A stretch of DNA of 8,192 nt. It comes from Pseudomonadota bacterium. GTDB taxonomy: Bacteria; Pseudomonadota; Alphaproteobacteria; Caulobacterales; Aquidulcibacteraceae. The notes beneath the pieces are model-generated. The model was given only the letters and a program-made list of their open reading frames with translations. It made no database searches and was not told the DNA's origin. Numbering within the stretch: the first letter of the stretch is position 1; the number at the start of each line of letters is the position of its first letter. The DNA is taken from positions 1-8,192 of the forward strand of contig JAEWNX010000105.1 in the NCBI GenBank assembly GCA_023461135.1. The letters run 5' to 3'. The position numbers were made by a program, and so were the translations under genes. Of the stretch, positions 1 to 5,719 are shown piece by piece.

Positions 1-88
1 TTCTGAACGTTCTTGCCCCGGCCAATCTGCGGAGAACGCCGCCCAAGTGAGCGATCGGCGCTAGTGTCCGCGGCCTCTTCCGCGCTAA

Positions 89-105
89 CCTCCCGGACGC
101 GGAGG
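89..105 (+). promoter_or_regulatory. Shine-Dalgarno with a facing complement (possible RBS-masking hairpin) before the membrane protein gene
   Basis: A strong Shine-Dalgarno GGAGG at 101-105 lies 10 nt before the ATG at 116 and supports that start. A CCTCC at 89-93 is its exact complement, so a 5-bp hairpin with a 7-nt loop (94-100) could cover the ribosome-binding site. The pairing is visible in the sequence. Any regulatory effect is inference, and a 5-bp GC stem can occur by chance in DNA this GC-rich. Confidence 0.35.
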
Positions 106-115
106 GGACAAGCCC

Positions 116-847
116 ATGGTCTGGTGGTGGTGGATAATTCCGGGCGTGGTGGCCGTGATCGGTCTCGCGTTCGCGCTGAGCGGCCTCGGCTGGATGTTTC
201 GCGGACGTCCCTTCAAAGGCGGGCGCGGCGCGCTCGGCGGCGGCGTGCTGCTTGCGATCGGCGCGGTCGTCGCGCTGATGGGGCTGAACATTCAGACCTA
301 CCATCGTCTCGGCGAAGCGCAGCGTCAGGTGGCCACGATAAGCTTCGAAAAAGTGCAGGGCACCGAGCGCACGTACAACGTGACGCTGACCGAGGTCGTC
401 GATGGCGCGCCCGGCGCTAGTCACACCTTCCAAGCGACCGGCGATGATTGGATGATTTCATCGCGCGTGATCCGCTGGAAGCCGTGGGCGACCGTGCTGG
501 GCCTGGACGCACAATATCGTCTCGACCGTTTCGACAGCCGCTATCGCGATATCGCCACCGCGCAAACGACGCCGCCCTCTGTCTATGATTTGCGTCCGAC
601 ACGGCGCACGGGCGTTGATTTTCTGCCCATCGTCAGCGTCGTCAGCGACAAGCTTCCGTTGGTTGACGTGCCGGAGCACGGCCAGGCCGTGTACTGGCCG
701 ATGGCCGACGGCGCGGCCTATCGCATCGACATCACCGCGCAAGGCCAGCTCTTGCCGGATGAAACCAACGAAGCGGCGGCGGAAGCCGTTGCCGCGTGGG
801 GCACTACGCGCGTCGCGAACGAGCCCGCGCCGTCCAGCGCGCCCTAA
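116..847 (+). CDS. Two-helix inner-membrane protein of the family often mislabelled 'cation/multidrug efflux pump'
   Basis: This 243-residue protein starts at an ATG preceded by a good GGAGG. The N-terminus has four consecutive tryptophans (residues 3-6) leading into a first membrane helix (about 4-26). A short basic loop containing RGRPFKGGRG follows, then a second helix (about 41-58). The rest (about 60-243) is a soluble domain, probably periplasmic. Its conserved-looking core includes GDDW (109-112), a Trp/Arg/Tyr-rich stretch at 118-146 with WKPWATVLGLDAQYRLDR, and YWPMADGAAYRI (193-204). These features match a family I recognise from Proteobacteria whose database name is usually 'cation/multidrug efflux pump' or 'multidrug transporter'. 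Two helices and about 240 residues are far too little for an RND, MFS or MATE transporter, so that label should not be read as a function. The Ala/Pro-rich tail (about 219-243) looks disordered. The gene is separated from tig by a tRNA on the other strand and is probably its own unit. The real role is unknown. Confidence 0.85.
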   Translation: MVWWWWIIPGVVAVIGLAFALSGLGWMFRGRPFKGGRGALGGGVLLAIGAVVALMGLNIQTYHRLGEAQRQVATISFEKVQGTERTYNVTLTEVVDGAPGASHTFQATGDDWMISSRVIRWKPWATVLGLDAQYRLDRFDSRYRDIATAQTTPPSVYDLRPTRRTGVDFLPIVSVVSDKLPLVDVPEHGQAVYWPMADGAAYRIDITAQGQLLPDETNEAAAEAVAAWGTTRVANEPAPSSAP

Positions 848-891
848 CGCGCAACTGCTGGCGGCAGGCTGGGATGCGTGGCTTCCTTTTG

Positions 892-1077
892 ATGGAAGAT
901 CGTCGGCTGGACCTGAACAATGGCGGGGGCGGGCCGGTTCAGGCCGTTGGCCTCTACAATCCGGTGACCGGCCCACCGCGAGTGCCGGACGTGCCGAACG
1001 CGTCAATTCGATTTGGCGACGAGGCGCGCACCATTTGCTTTTCCGAACTGCCCGCCGAAGCCGCATCCGGGCTCTGA
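892..1077 (+). CDS. Doubtful small ORF (61 aa), hypothetical
   Basis: An open frame fills most of the gap between the membrane protein gene and tRNA-Leu. It opens in frame as far back as 796, which overlaps the preceding gene, and has later ATGs at 874 and 892. The 892 start gives a 61-residue, Gly/Pro/Asn-containing protein beginning MEDRRLDLNN and ending in AASGL. Third codon positions are mostly G or C, roughly 70% by eye, as in the real genes nearby. There is no clear Shine-Dalgarno, signal peptide, membrane segment or recognisable domain. It may be a real small protein or only a chance frame in GC-rich DNA. I give it the shortest start that does not overlap the upstream gene. Confidence 0.25.
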   Translation: MEDRRLDLNNGGGGPVQAVGLYNPVTGPPRVPDVPNASIRFGDEARTICFSELPAEAASGL

Positions 1078-1116
1078 GGGGCTCGCCTACAACCCTGGCG
1101 GGCAGGCAGGGCGCAA

Positions 1117-1201
1117 TGGTGCGGACGGCGGGAGTCGAACCCGCACGCCTTGCGGCGCTGGAACCTAAATCCAGTGCGTCTGCCAGTTCCGCCACGTCCG
1201 C
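1117..1201 (-). tRNA. tRNA-Leu (anticodon UAG)
   Basis: Read on the minus strand, the full cloverleaf is present. The acceptor stem GCGGACG (1195-1201) pairs with CGTCCGC (1121-1127). The D-arm contains AACTGGCAGA. The anticodon stem CTGGA/TCCAG encloses the loop TTTAGGT. The long variable arm of a class II tRNA pairs CGCC with GGCG, and the T-arm is GCGGG-TTCGACT-CCCGC. The anticodon UAG is at 1165-1167 (CTA on the plus strand), reading CUA and probably other CUN leucine codons. The discriminator A (1120) and an encoded CCA (1117-1119) complete the 3' end. It lies divergent to tig. Confidence 0.97.
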
Positions 1202-1255
1202 CTGGAGCGGGTGGGTTTAGGCGCCCGGGGCCTGAACGTCCACGCTTCCATGCGC

Positions 1256-1284
1256 TTCACAGCCCATTTCGCACGTGCCATAAG
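1256..1284 (+). promoter_or_regulatory. Candidate sigma70-type promoter for tig
   Basis: TTCACA (1256-1261, five of six matches to TTGACA) is followed after 17 nt by CATAAG (1279-1284, four of six matches to TATAAT). Transcription would begin near 1291, leaving a leader of about 45-65 nt before the trigger factor start. The element lies in the short divergent region between tRNA-Leu and tig, where a tig promoter is expected. It is a pattern match only. Confidence 0.35.
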
Positions 1285-1355
1285 CCGCGACTTCCAAAAA
1301 CAGCGCCGGCGGCAGAGGAATTGCAGCTAACGGCGCGATGCCGAAAGCCCGTCTC

Positions 1356-2738
1356 ATGCAGCTCACCGAGCGCCGTTCCGAAGGTCTCCTGCGCGTTTAC
1401 GACGTCACCGTCCCGGCGGCCGAACTCCAGCAAAAGCTGAACGCCAAGATCGAGGAAGTGCGTCCGCGCGTGCGTATCAACGGCTTCCGCCCCGGCAAGG
1501 TGCCGGCCAGCCACATCCGCAAGGTCTACGGCCAGTCGATGATGCAGGACATCATCAATGACGCAGTGCAGCGCTCGACCAAGGAGAGTCTCGAGAAGGT
1601 CCGCGCCGCCTCCGAACCTTCGCTCGATCTGAAAAGCGACATTCAGAAGGTTGTCGCCGGCCAGCAGGATTTGCAGTTCGAGCTCACGCTCGAAGTGATG
1701 CCGGATTTCGAACCGACCGAACTCAAGGGCATCGCCATCACGCGCCCGATCGCGCCGGTGACGGACGAGCAGGTCGAAGACGCACTGAAGGAGCTCGCCC
1801 AAGCGCAGCGCGGTTTTGAGGACAAGAAGGGCGCGGCCGCCGAGGGCGACCAGGTCAACATCGACTTCGTCGGCCGCATGGGCGGCGAGCCTTTCCAGGG
1901 CGGCTCAGCCGAAGGCGCCAACCTCGTGATCGGCTCGAAGCAATTCATTCCCGGCTTCGAAGAGCAACTCGTCGGTGCGAAGGCCGGCGATGAACGCACG
2001 CTGAAAGTCCAATTCCCCGACGATTATCCGGTTGGCGAGCTGAAAGGCAAAGCGGCGGAATTCGAGACCAAGATCAACAAGGTGCGCAAGCCGAAGGAAG
2101 GCGATCCGGATGACGCCTGGGCCATCGAACTCGGCTTCGACAGCCTGCCGGCGCTCAAGGACGCGCTGAAGCAGCGCATCGAGTCCGAACACACGCAGCA
2201 ATCTCGCGCGAAGGCCAAGCGCGCGTTGTTCGATAAACTCGACGAAGCGCACGATTTCGAACTGCCGCCGCGGATGGTGGACGCCGAATTCAACCAGATC
2301 TGGCGCCAGATTGAAGCCGACAAGCAGGCTGGCCGTGGCGACCCGAGCGACGAAGGCAAGAGCGAGGAGGAACTTCGGACCGAGTATCGCGGCATCGCCG
2401 AACGCCGCGTGCGCCTCGGTCTGGTGCTGGCCGAGATCGGCCGGCGCAACAAACTCGAAGTTTCCGACCAGGAAGTCGCCCAGGCCATCTCGGCCCAGGC
2501 GCGCAACTATCCGGGCCAGGAACGCCAGATTTTTGAGGCTTATCAACGCAATCCGCAAATGGTCGCGCAGGTGCGGGCGCCGCTCTATGAAGAGAAGGTG
2601 GTCGATTACGTGCTCGAGCTGGTCAAGGTCACCAACGAAACGGTCAGCCGCGAAGACCTCTTCAAGGATGAAGACGTCCCCGCGCCGAAGCCGGCGAAGA
2701 AAGCCAAGAAAGCCAAGGCCGCCAAGGCTGAGGAATAA
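1356..2738 (+). CDS. tig: Trigger factor, ribosome-associated chaperone and peptidyl-prolyl isomerase
   Basis: Trigger factor binds ribosomal protein uL23 at the exit tunnel and shields nascent chains. I prefer the ATG at 1356 (460 residues, starting MQLTERRSEG), because family members typically begin MQVT. An in-frame ATG at 1338 would add six residues (MPKARL). The purine-rich GAGGAA at 1315-1320 is 17 nt from 1338 and 35 nt from 1356, so it decides neither. In the 460-residue numbering, the N-terminal domain carries the ribosome-docking signature GFRPGK (43-48). The FKBP-type isomerase domain spans about 163-244, with VNIDFVGRMGGEPFQGG and FIPGFEEQL. The remainder is the helical C-terminal chaperone domain with a Lys/Ala-rich tail (KPAKKAKKAKAAKAEE), common in alphaproteobacterial homologues. 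The length is normal for the family. clpP follows 100 bp downstream, the usual gene order. Confidence 0.96.
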   Translation: MQLTERRSEGLLRVYDVTVPAAELQQKLNAKIEEVRPRVRINGFRPGKVPASHIRKVYGQSMMQDIINDAVQRSTKESLEKVRAASEPSLDLKSDIQKVVAGQQDLQFELTLEVMPDFEPTELKGIAITRPIAPVTDEQVEDALKELAQAQRGFEDKKGAAAEGDQVNIDFVGRMGGEPFQGGSAEGANLVIGSKQFIPGFEEQLVGAKAGDERTLKVQFPDDYPVGELKGKAAEFETKINKVRKPKEGDPDDAWAIELGFDSLPALKDALKQRIESEHTQQSRAKAKRALFDKLDEAHDFELPPRMVDAEFNQIWRQIEADKQAGRGDPSDEGKSEEELRTEYRGIAERRVRLGLVLAEIGRRNKLEVSDQEVAQAISAQARNYPGQERQIFEAYQRNPQMVAQVRAPLYEEKVVDYVLELVKVTNETVSREDLFKDEDVPAPKPAKKAKKAKAAKAEE

Positions 2739-2767
2739 GCTCGCGGCCCGTTAACAGTTTCAAGGGC

Positions 2768-2796
2768 TTGCGGGCGGGGCGATAGCGTCAAATATG
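2768..2796 (+). promoter_or_regulatory. Candidate promoter for clpP
   Basis: TTGCGG (2768-2773) and AATATG (2791-2796) are separated by 17 nt, within the 100 bp between tig and clpP. The predicted leader is about 35 nt and ends in a Shine-Dalgarno-like GAAAGG (2828-2833), five nt before the clpP ATG. In Caulobacter crescentus clpP has its own promoter, which is under heat-shock control. No convincing sigma32 -10 (CCCCAT-like) is visible here. The -10 is weak, so this is a tentative match. Confidence 0.3.
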
Positions 2797-2838
2797 AGCG
2801 GCGCGCCGGCGATTCCGGCCGCTTCCTGAAAGGCCGTC

Positions 2839-3477
2839 ATGTCGTTCGACCCGATCCAAAGATATTCCAACCTCGTGCCGATGGTGGTCGAGCAGACGAG
2901 CCGCGGCGAACGCGCGTTCGACATCTTCTCACGCCTGCTCAAGGAGCGGATCGTTTTCGTCACCGGCGGCATCGACGACGGCCTCGCGGCGCTGGTGACG
3001 GCGCAGCTTCTGTTCCTGGAATCCGAGAACCCGAAGCGCGAGATCGCCATGTATATCAATAGCCCCGGCGGGTATGTGACCTCGGGGCTCGCGATCTACG
3101 ACACCATGCAATACATCCGCAGCCCCGTTTCCACGGTGTGCATCGGCCTTGCCGCTTCCATGGGATCGCTGCTGCTGACGGCCGGTGAGAAGGGGCTGCG
3201 TATCGCGCTGCCCAATGCGCGCGTGATGGTGCACCAGCCCTCGGGCGGCTATCGCGGACCGGCGTCGGACATCGAGCGTCACGCCGAGGACATCCTCTAC
3301 ACCAAGCGGCGCCTGAACGAGATTTACGTGAAGCACACCGGTCAGCCGCTGGAGCGGGTCGAGAAGACGCTTGACCGCGATCACTTCATGACGGCCGAAG
3401 AAGCGCGCACGTTCGGCATCGTCGACCGCGTGTACGAAAAGCGCGAACTCGCCGAGGGCGGCGCGCCGAGCTTCTGA
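2839..3477 (+). CDS. clpP: ATP-dependent Clp protease, proteolytic subunit ClpP
   Basis: ClpP forms the 14-subunit barrel-shaped serine peptidase that degrades substrates unfolded by ClpX or ClpA in the cytoplasm. The 212-residue length is typical. The catalytic triad is complete: Ser107 in [11 protein letters not shown], His132 in MVHQPSGG, and Asp181 in LDRDHFM. The oxyanion/substrate-binding element [11 protein letters not shown] is at about 74-84. The N-terminus ([20 protein letters not shown]) includes the segment normally trimmed on assembly, ending near VPMVVEQ. The start is supported by GAAAGG five nt upstream. It follows tig as in most Proteobacteria, but clpX does not come next: three genes for secreted proteins intervene. 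A GC-only palindrome sits right after the stop. Confidence 0.98.
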   Translation: MSFDPIQRYSNLVPMVVEQTSRGERAFDIFSRLLKERIVFVTGGIDDGLAALVTAQLLFLESENPKREIAMYINSPGGYVTSGLAIYDTMQYIRSPVSTVCIGLAASMGSLLLTAGEKGLRIALPNARVMVHQPSGGYRGPASDIERHAEDILYTKRRLNEIYVKHTGQPLERVEKTLDRDHFMTAEEARTFGIVDRVYEKRELAEGGAPSF

Positions 3478-3491
3478 GGGCGCGCGCGCCC
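3478..3491. other. GC palindrome immediately after the clpP stop codon
   Basis: GGGCGCGCGCGCCC is a perfect 14-nt self-complementary sequence directly abutting the clpP stop. It could form a very tight hairpin that stabilises the 3' end or slows polymerase. There is no T-tract after it, so it is not a classical intrinsic terminator. In Caulobacter crescentus clpP is monocistronic with a terminator structure after it, which makes a comparable role possible here. Alternating CG of this length also arises easily in high-GC DNA. Confidence 0.3.
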
Positions 3492-3534
3492 GCCACTACC
3501 GCACGCTGCGATGAACGGCTGAACATCTGCGACT

Positions 3535-3552
3535 TGCGCGTCTTTACGCGCA
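3535..3552. other. Stem-loop in the clpP to gene A spacer
   Basis: TGCGCGT (3535-3541) and ACGCGCA (3546-3552) form a perfect 7-bp stem around the loop CTTT. It lies in the 139-bp gap between clpP and the first secreted-protein gene. No T-run follows, so a Rho-independent terminator is unlikely. It could be a processing or stabilising hairpin, or an inverted-repeat binding site. A smaller repeat, CCGGC-GAG-GCCGG, lies about 40 bp further on, before the AAGGGA Shine-Dalgarno (3605-3610) of gene A. Confidence 0.35.
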
Positions 3553-3616
3553 GGCCGCGCGTCGTCATGAATGGCGCCCTGCGGCCGGCGAGGCCGGAGC
3601 GCTTAAGGGACGCGTC

Positions 3617-4564
3617 ATGCAACTCAACCAAGCAAGGGCGACGCGCGCAGGGTCCGGGGCTGGCTGGCGATCCGCGGCGATCGCCCTTGCAACCTTGGCC
3701 GCTGCGCCCGCGTACGCGCAGAGCGCTGAGGATCCCTCCGCCGAACACGACACCGTATCGTCAGAAAGCGTCATTGTGACTGCGCCGTCGGTCGATGAAA
3801 TGGTGCGCAACTTCGTCGGCGAAGTCTCAAGCGCCGGCCAACAGGACCAGCTCGGCAGGTGGGATCGCACCATATGCCCGGGCGTGGCCGGCATGCGGAC
3901 ACGCTACGCGCAGGCTCTGATCGACCGGATTGCGTCGATCGCCTTCACGGTTGGACTTGAAATCGGCGAGCCGGGCTGCTCGCCCAATGCGTTGATCTAC
4001 GTGACCGAGAATTCGGATGCGCTCGCACAGGAATTGGTGGCCCAGCACGGCGCGCTCGTTTCCCGGCGCAACGAGCATGGCAACACCAGAGGCCGCGCCG
4101 CGCTCGCGGACTTCGCCAACACGCCGCGCGCCGTCCGCTGGTGGCACGTCACGTCGAGCTTCGGCGCGGATGGCTTTCGCGTGCGTCAAGGCGAGAGCGT
4201 GCTCGTGCGCAGTTCGGGGCGCCTGGCTCGCGGTACGCGCGAAGACTTTGACCGCGTGCTGATCATCATCGATGCGCGCCGCATCGACGGCCTGCGCTTC
4301 GGCGCCGTGGCCGATTATGTGGCGATGGCCACGCTGGCGCAGCTCGATCCGGACGCGGATACAAGCGCCTACACCACGATCCTCAACCTCTTCTCAGACG
4401 AAACCGCCACGCGGCCGGCGACGATCACCGAGTGGGATTTGTCGTACCTTGACGGCCTCTACAGCGCGACGCGCGACGCCCGTGATACGGGACGCCAGGA
4501 GCGTGACATCGCACGGCGCATGCGCGAGCACGTGGAGACCGAGGAGCCTCCCGCGCCTCAATAA
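3617..4564 (+). CDS. Secreted protein A: diverged member of an uncharacterised two-cysteine paralogous family
   Basis: This 315-residue protein begins at an ATG six nt after AAGGGA. A Sec signal peptide is clear: a basic start, a hydrophobic core (about 19-31) and a cleavage motif AYA before Gln35. The mature part should be periplasmic or exported. It shares with the two downstream genes a Cys87 motif (CPGVAGM), a Cys121 motif (EPGCSPNALIYVT), RWWHV (174-178), a hydrophobic strand ending IDA (218-220), an ADYVAMATLAQ segment (232-242), TILNLFS (254-260) and WDLSYLDGLY (273-282). The two Cys could form a disulfide. Only 39 residues separate RWWHV from IDA, so the long linker of B and C is absent. 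The C-terminus is an acidic, proline-containing tail (ETEEPPAPQ). I recognise the overall pattern from unnamed secreted proteins of other alphaproteobacteria but know no function. No catalytic signature or lipobox is seen. Confidence 0.88.
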   Translation: MQLNQARATRAGSGAGWRSAAIALATLAAAPAYAQSAEDPSAEHDTVSSESVIVTAPSVDEMVRNFVGEVSSAGQQDQLGRWDRTICPGVAGMRTRYAQALIDRIASIAFTVGLEIGEPGCSPNALIYVTENSDALAQELVAQHGALVSRRNEHGNTRGRAALADFANTPRAVRWWHVTSSFGADGFRVRQGESVLVRSSGRLARGTREDFDRVLIIIDARRIDGLRFGAVADYVAMATLAQLDPDADTSAYTTILNLFSDETATRPATITEWDLSYLDGLYSATRDARDTGRQERDIARRMREHVETEEPPAPQ

Positions 4565-4628
4565 AGGTGATGCGGCGCTCTCCGGATGCCGTCAGCCCCC
4601 ACGGCACAGCGGTATGGGCTGCTCTCGC

Positions 4629-4656
4629 TTGATGCCGGCCCTCCGAGTAGTAATGA
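4629..4656 (+). promoter_or_regulatory. Weak candidate promoter before gene B
   Basis: TTGATG (4629-4634) and TAATGA (4651-4656) are spaced by 16 nt in the 142-bp gap between genes A and B, about 50 nt before the B start. The TAGTAATGATTA tract is locally AT-rich against a GC-rich background, which is what draws attention. If real, B and C would be expressed separately from A. This is pattern-based and low in confidence. Confidence 0.25.
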
Positions 4657-4706
4657 TTACGCGCCTAAGCGATCGGACAGCCGCCGCGGCGATTGGGGAG
4701 CCCGCT

Positions 4707-5681
4707 ATGAAACTGGTGAAGACGTTCGCGATGGTGGGAGCGCTGCAGGCTGCGATGCTGGCGCCGGCGTTCGCACAGACCACTCCCACGGACGAAGAAG
4801 TGATCGTGCAGCCGCCGGCGGCGAGCGACCAGGAGCAGGTTCGCAGCTACGTGCAGGCGTTGACCAGCCCAACACGCACGCGCAGCCCAATGCCGCGCTG
4901 GTATGGACCGCTCTGCGTAGGCGTGGTCGGCATGCAAGCGGCGCAGGCGCAGGTGTTCAACGACCGCGTCGGTGAGGTTGCTCAAGCCGTGCGCTTGCAG
5001 GTCCAGGAACCGGGCTGCCGGCCGAACGTGCTGATCCATTTCACGCGCGACGCCGCCGGCCTTGCGCGCGGCATCGCCGACCAGCCCAATCTGGTGTCGG
5101 CAAGCAATTCGACCGGCAATTCCGCCGGCGCCGACGCGCTTCAGCAATTCGTGCAGACACAGGACGCCGTGCGCTGGTGGCACGTCAGCCGGACGGCGAC
5201 GGACGGCGTCGCGTTCGGGCGCAACAGCCAGTCGAATGGCGAGCAGGAGAGAACGCGGGTCCAGGAATTCACCGGGGAGCCGGGCAGCGCGTCTCGCGAG
5301 CAGGATATGCAGGACCAGGCGTCTGAGAACGCAAGCAACGGCACACGCGTGCGCGAGGTGTCGCGTCTGCGCGGCGGCGTGATGGAGATGATGGACTACG
5401 TGATCATCGTCATCGACGCGAACCGGACCAACGGCACGACGGTAGGCGCCCTGGCCGACTACATCGCCATGGTGACGCTGGCGCAGATCAATCCTGAGGC
5501 CGAGACCGCGGGAGCGCCCACTATCCTGAATCTGTTCAGCGAAGGCGCAGACCCCAAACCAACCGAGCTTACGTCCTGGGATCTGGCCTATCTGCGTGGC
5601 CTTTACGAGTCGTCGGACACGCCCCGGAACACACGCCAGCAGGAAGGCCAGATCGTCCGGCGCATGATGCGGGGAAGCTGA
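4707..5681 (+). CDS. Secreted protein B: tandem paralogue in an uncharacterised two-cysteine family
   Basis: The 324-residue protein starts at the ATG preceded six nt earlier by GGGGAG (4695-4700). This start produces a textbook signal peptide (MKLVKTFAMV, hydrophobic core, AFA cleaved before Gln24) and matches the start of gene C, so the longer open frame upstream is not used. The mature N-terminus is acidic and Pro/Ala-rich. Landmarks are Cys70 (PLCVGVVGM), Cys104 (EPGCRPNVLIHFTRD), an Asn/Ser/Thr/Gly segment (SASNSTGNSAG, 131-141), RWWHV (156-160), the strand YVIIVIDA (231-238), ADYIAMVTLAQINPEAET (250-267), TILNLFSEG (272-280) and WDLAYLRGLYESS (291-303). The C-terminus is basic (IVRRMMRGS). 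A 75-residue polar linker (161-235), absent in A, carries SNGEQERTR and a run rich in Gln, Glu and Ser. It is about 89% identical to C outside this linker, by eye. Function unknown; probably periplasmic. Confidence 0.9.
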   Translation: MKLVKTFAMVGALQAAMLAPAFAQTTPTDEEVIVQPPAASDQEQVRSYVQALTSPTRTRSPMPRWYGPLCVGVVGMQAAQAQVFNDRVGEVAQAVRLQVQEPGCRPNVLIHFTRDAAGLARGIADQPNLVSASNSTGNSAGADALQQFVQTQDAVRWWHVSRTATDGVAFGRNSQSNGEQERTRVQEFTGEPGSASREQDMQDQASENASNGTRVREVSRLRGGVMEMMDYVIIVIDANRTNGTTVGALADYIAMVTLAQINPEAETAGAPTILNLFSEGADPKPTELTSWDLAYLRGLYESSDTPRNTRQQEGQIVRRMMRGS

Positions 5682-5719
5682 GGCGGGGCGAAGAATCCCG
5701 GCCAATTGGGGAGGTTGAA

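Noticed and set aside
5..12. GAACGTTC palindrome as a LexA/SOS box
   Set aside because: The alphaproteobacterial LexA site needs GTTC-N7-GTTC, and no second half-site is present at that spacing.
1093..1111. CCCTG/CAGGG inverted repeat as a terminator for tRNA-Leu
   Set aside because: The stem is only 5 bp with a 9-nt loop, and the minus strand lacks a T-run after it, so it is too weak to call.
458..1195. Minus-strand frame beginning MAELADALDLGSS, and the plus-strand frame ending MVRTAGVEPARL
   Set aside because: Both are translations of the tRNA-Leu gene and its antisense. These peptides are classic false calls over leucine tRNAs. The frames also overlap the well-supported membrane protein gene.
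1905..2558. Long minus-strand frames over tig, clpP and clpX
   Set aside because: They are shadows of firmly identified genes on the plus strand and have no plausible protein features.
4272..4706. Longer N-terminal extension of gene B reaching back into gene A
   Set aside because: The extension is an out-of-frame reading of gene A. The start at 4707 has a Shine-Dalgarno, gives a clear signal peptide and matches the start of gene C.
2811..5697. GANTC (CcrM methylation) sites upstream of clpP (2811-2815) and gene C (5693-5697) as cell-cycle signals
   Set aside because: Only a handful of GANTC sites occur in the window, mostly inside genes. Two in spacers is not beyond chance, and no paired CtrA sites (TTAA-N7-TTAA) were found.
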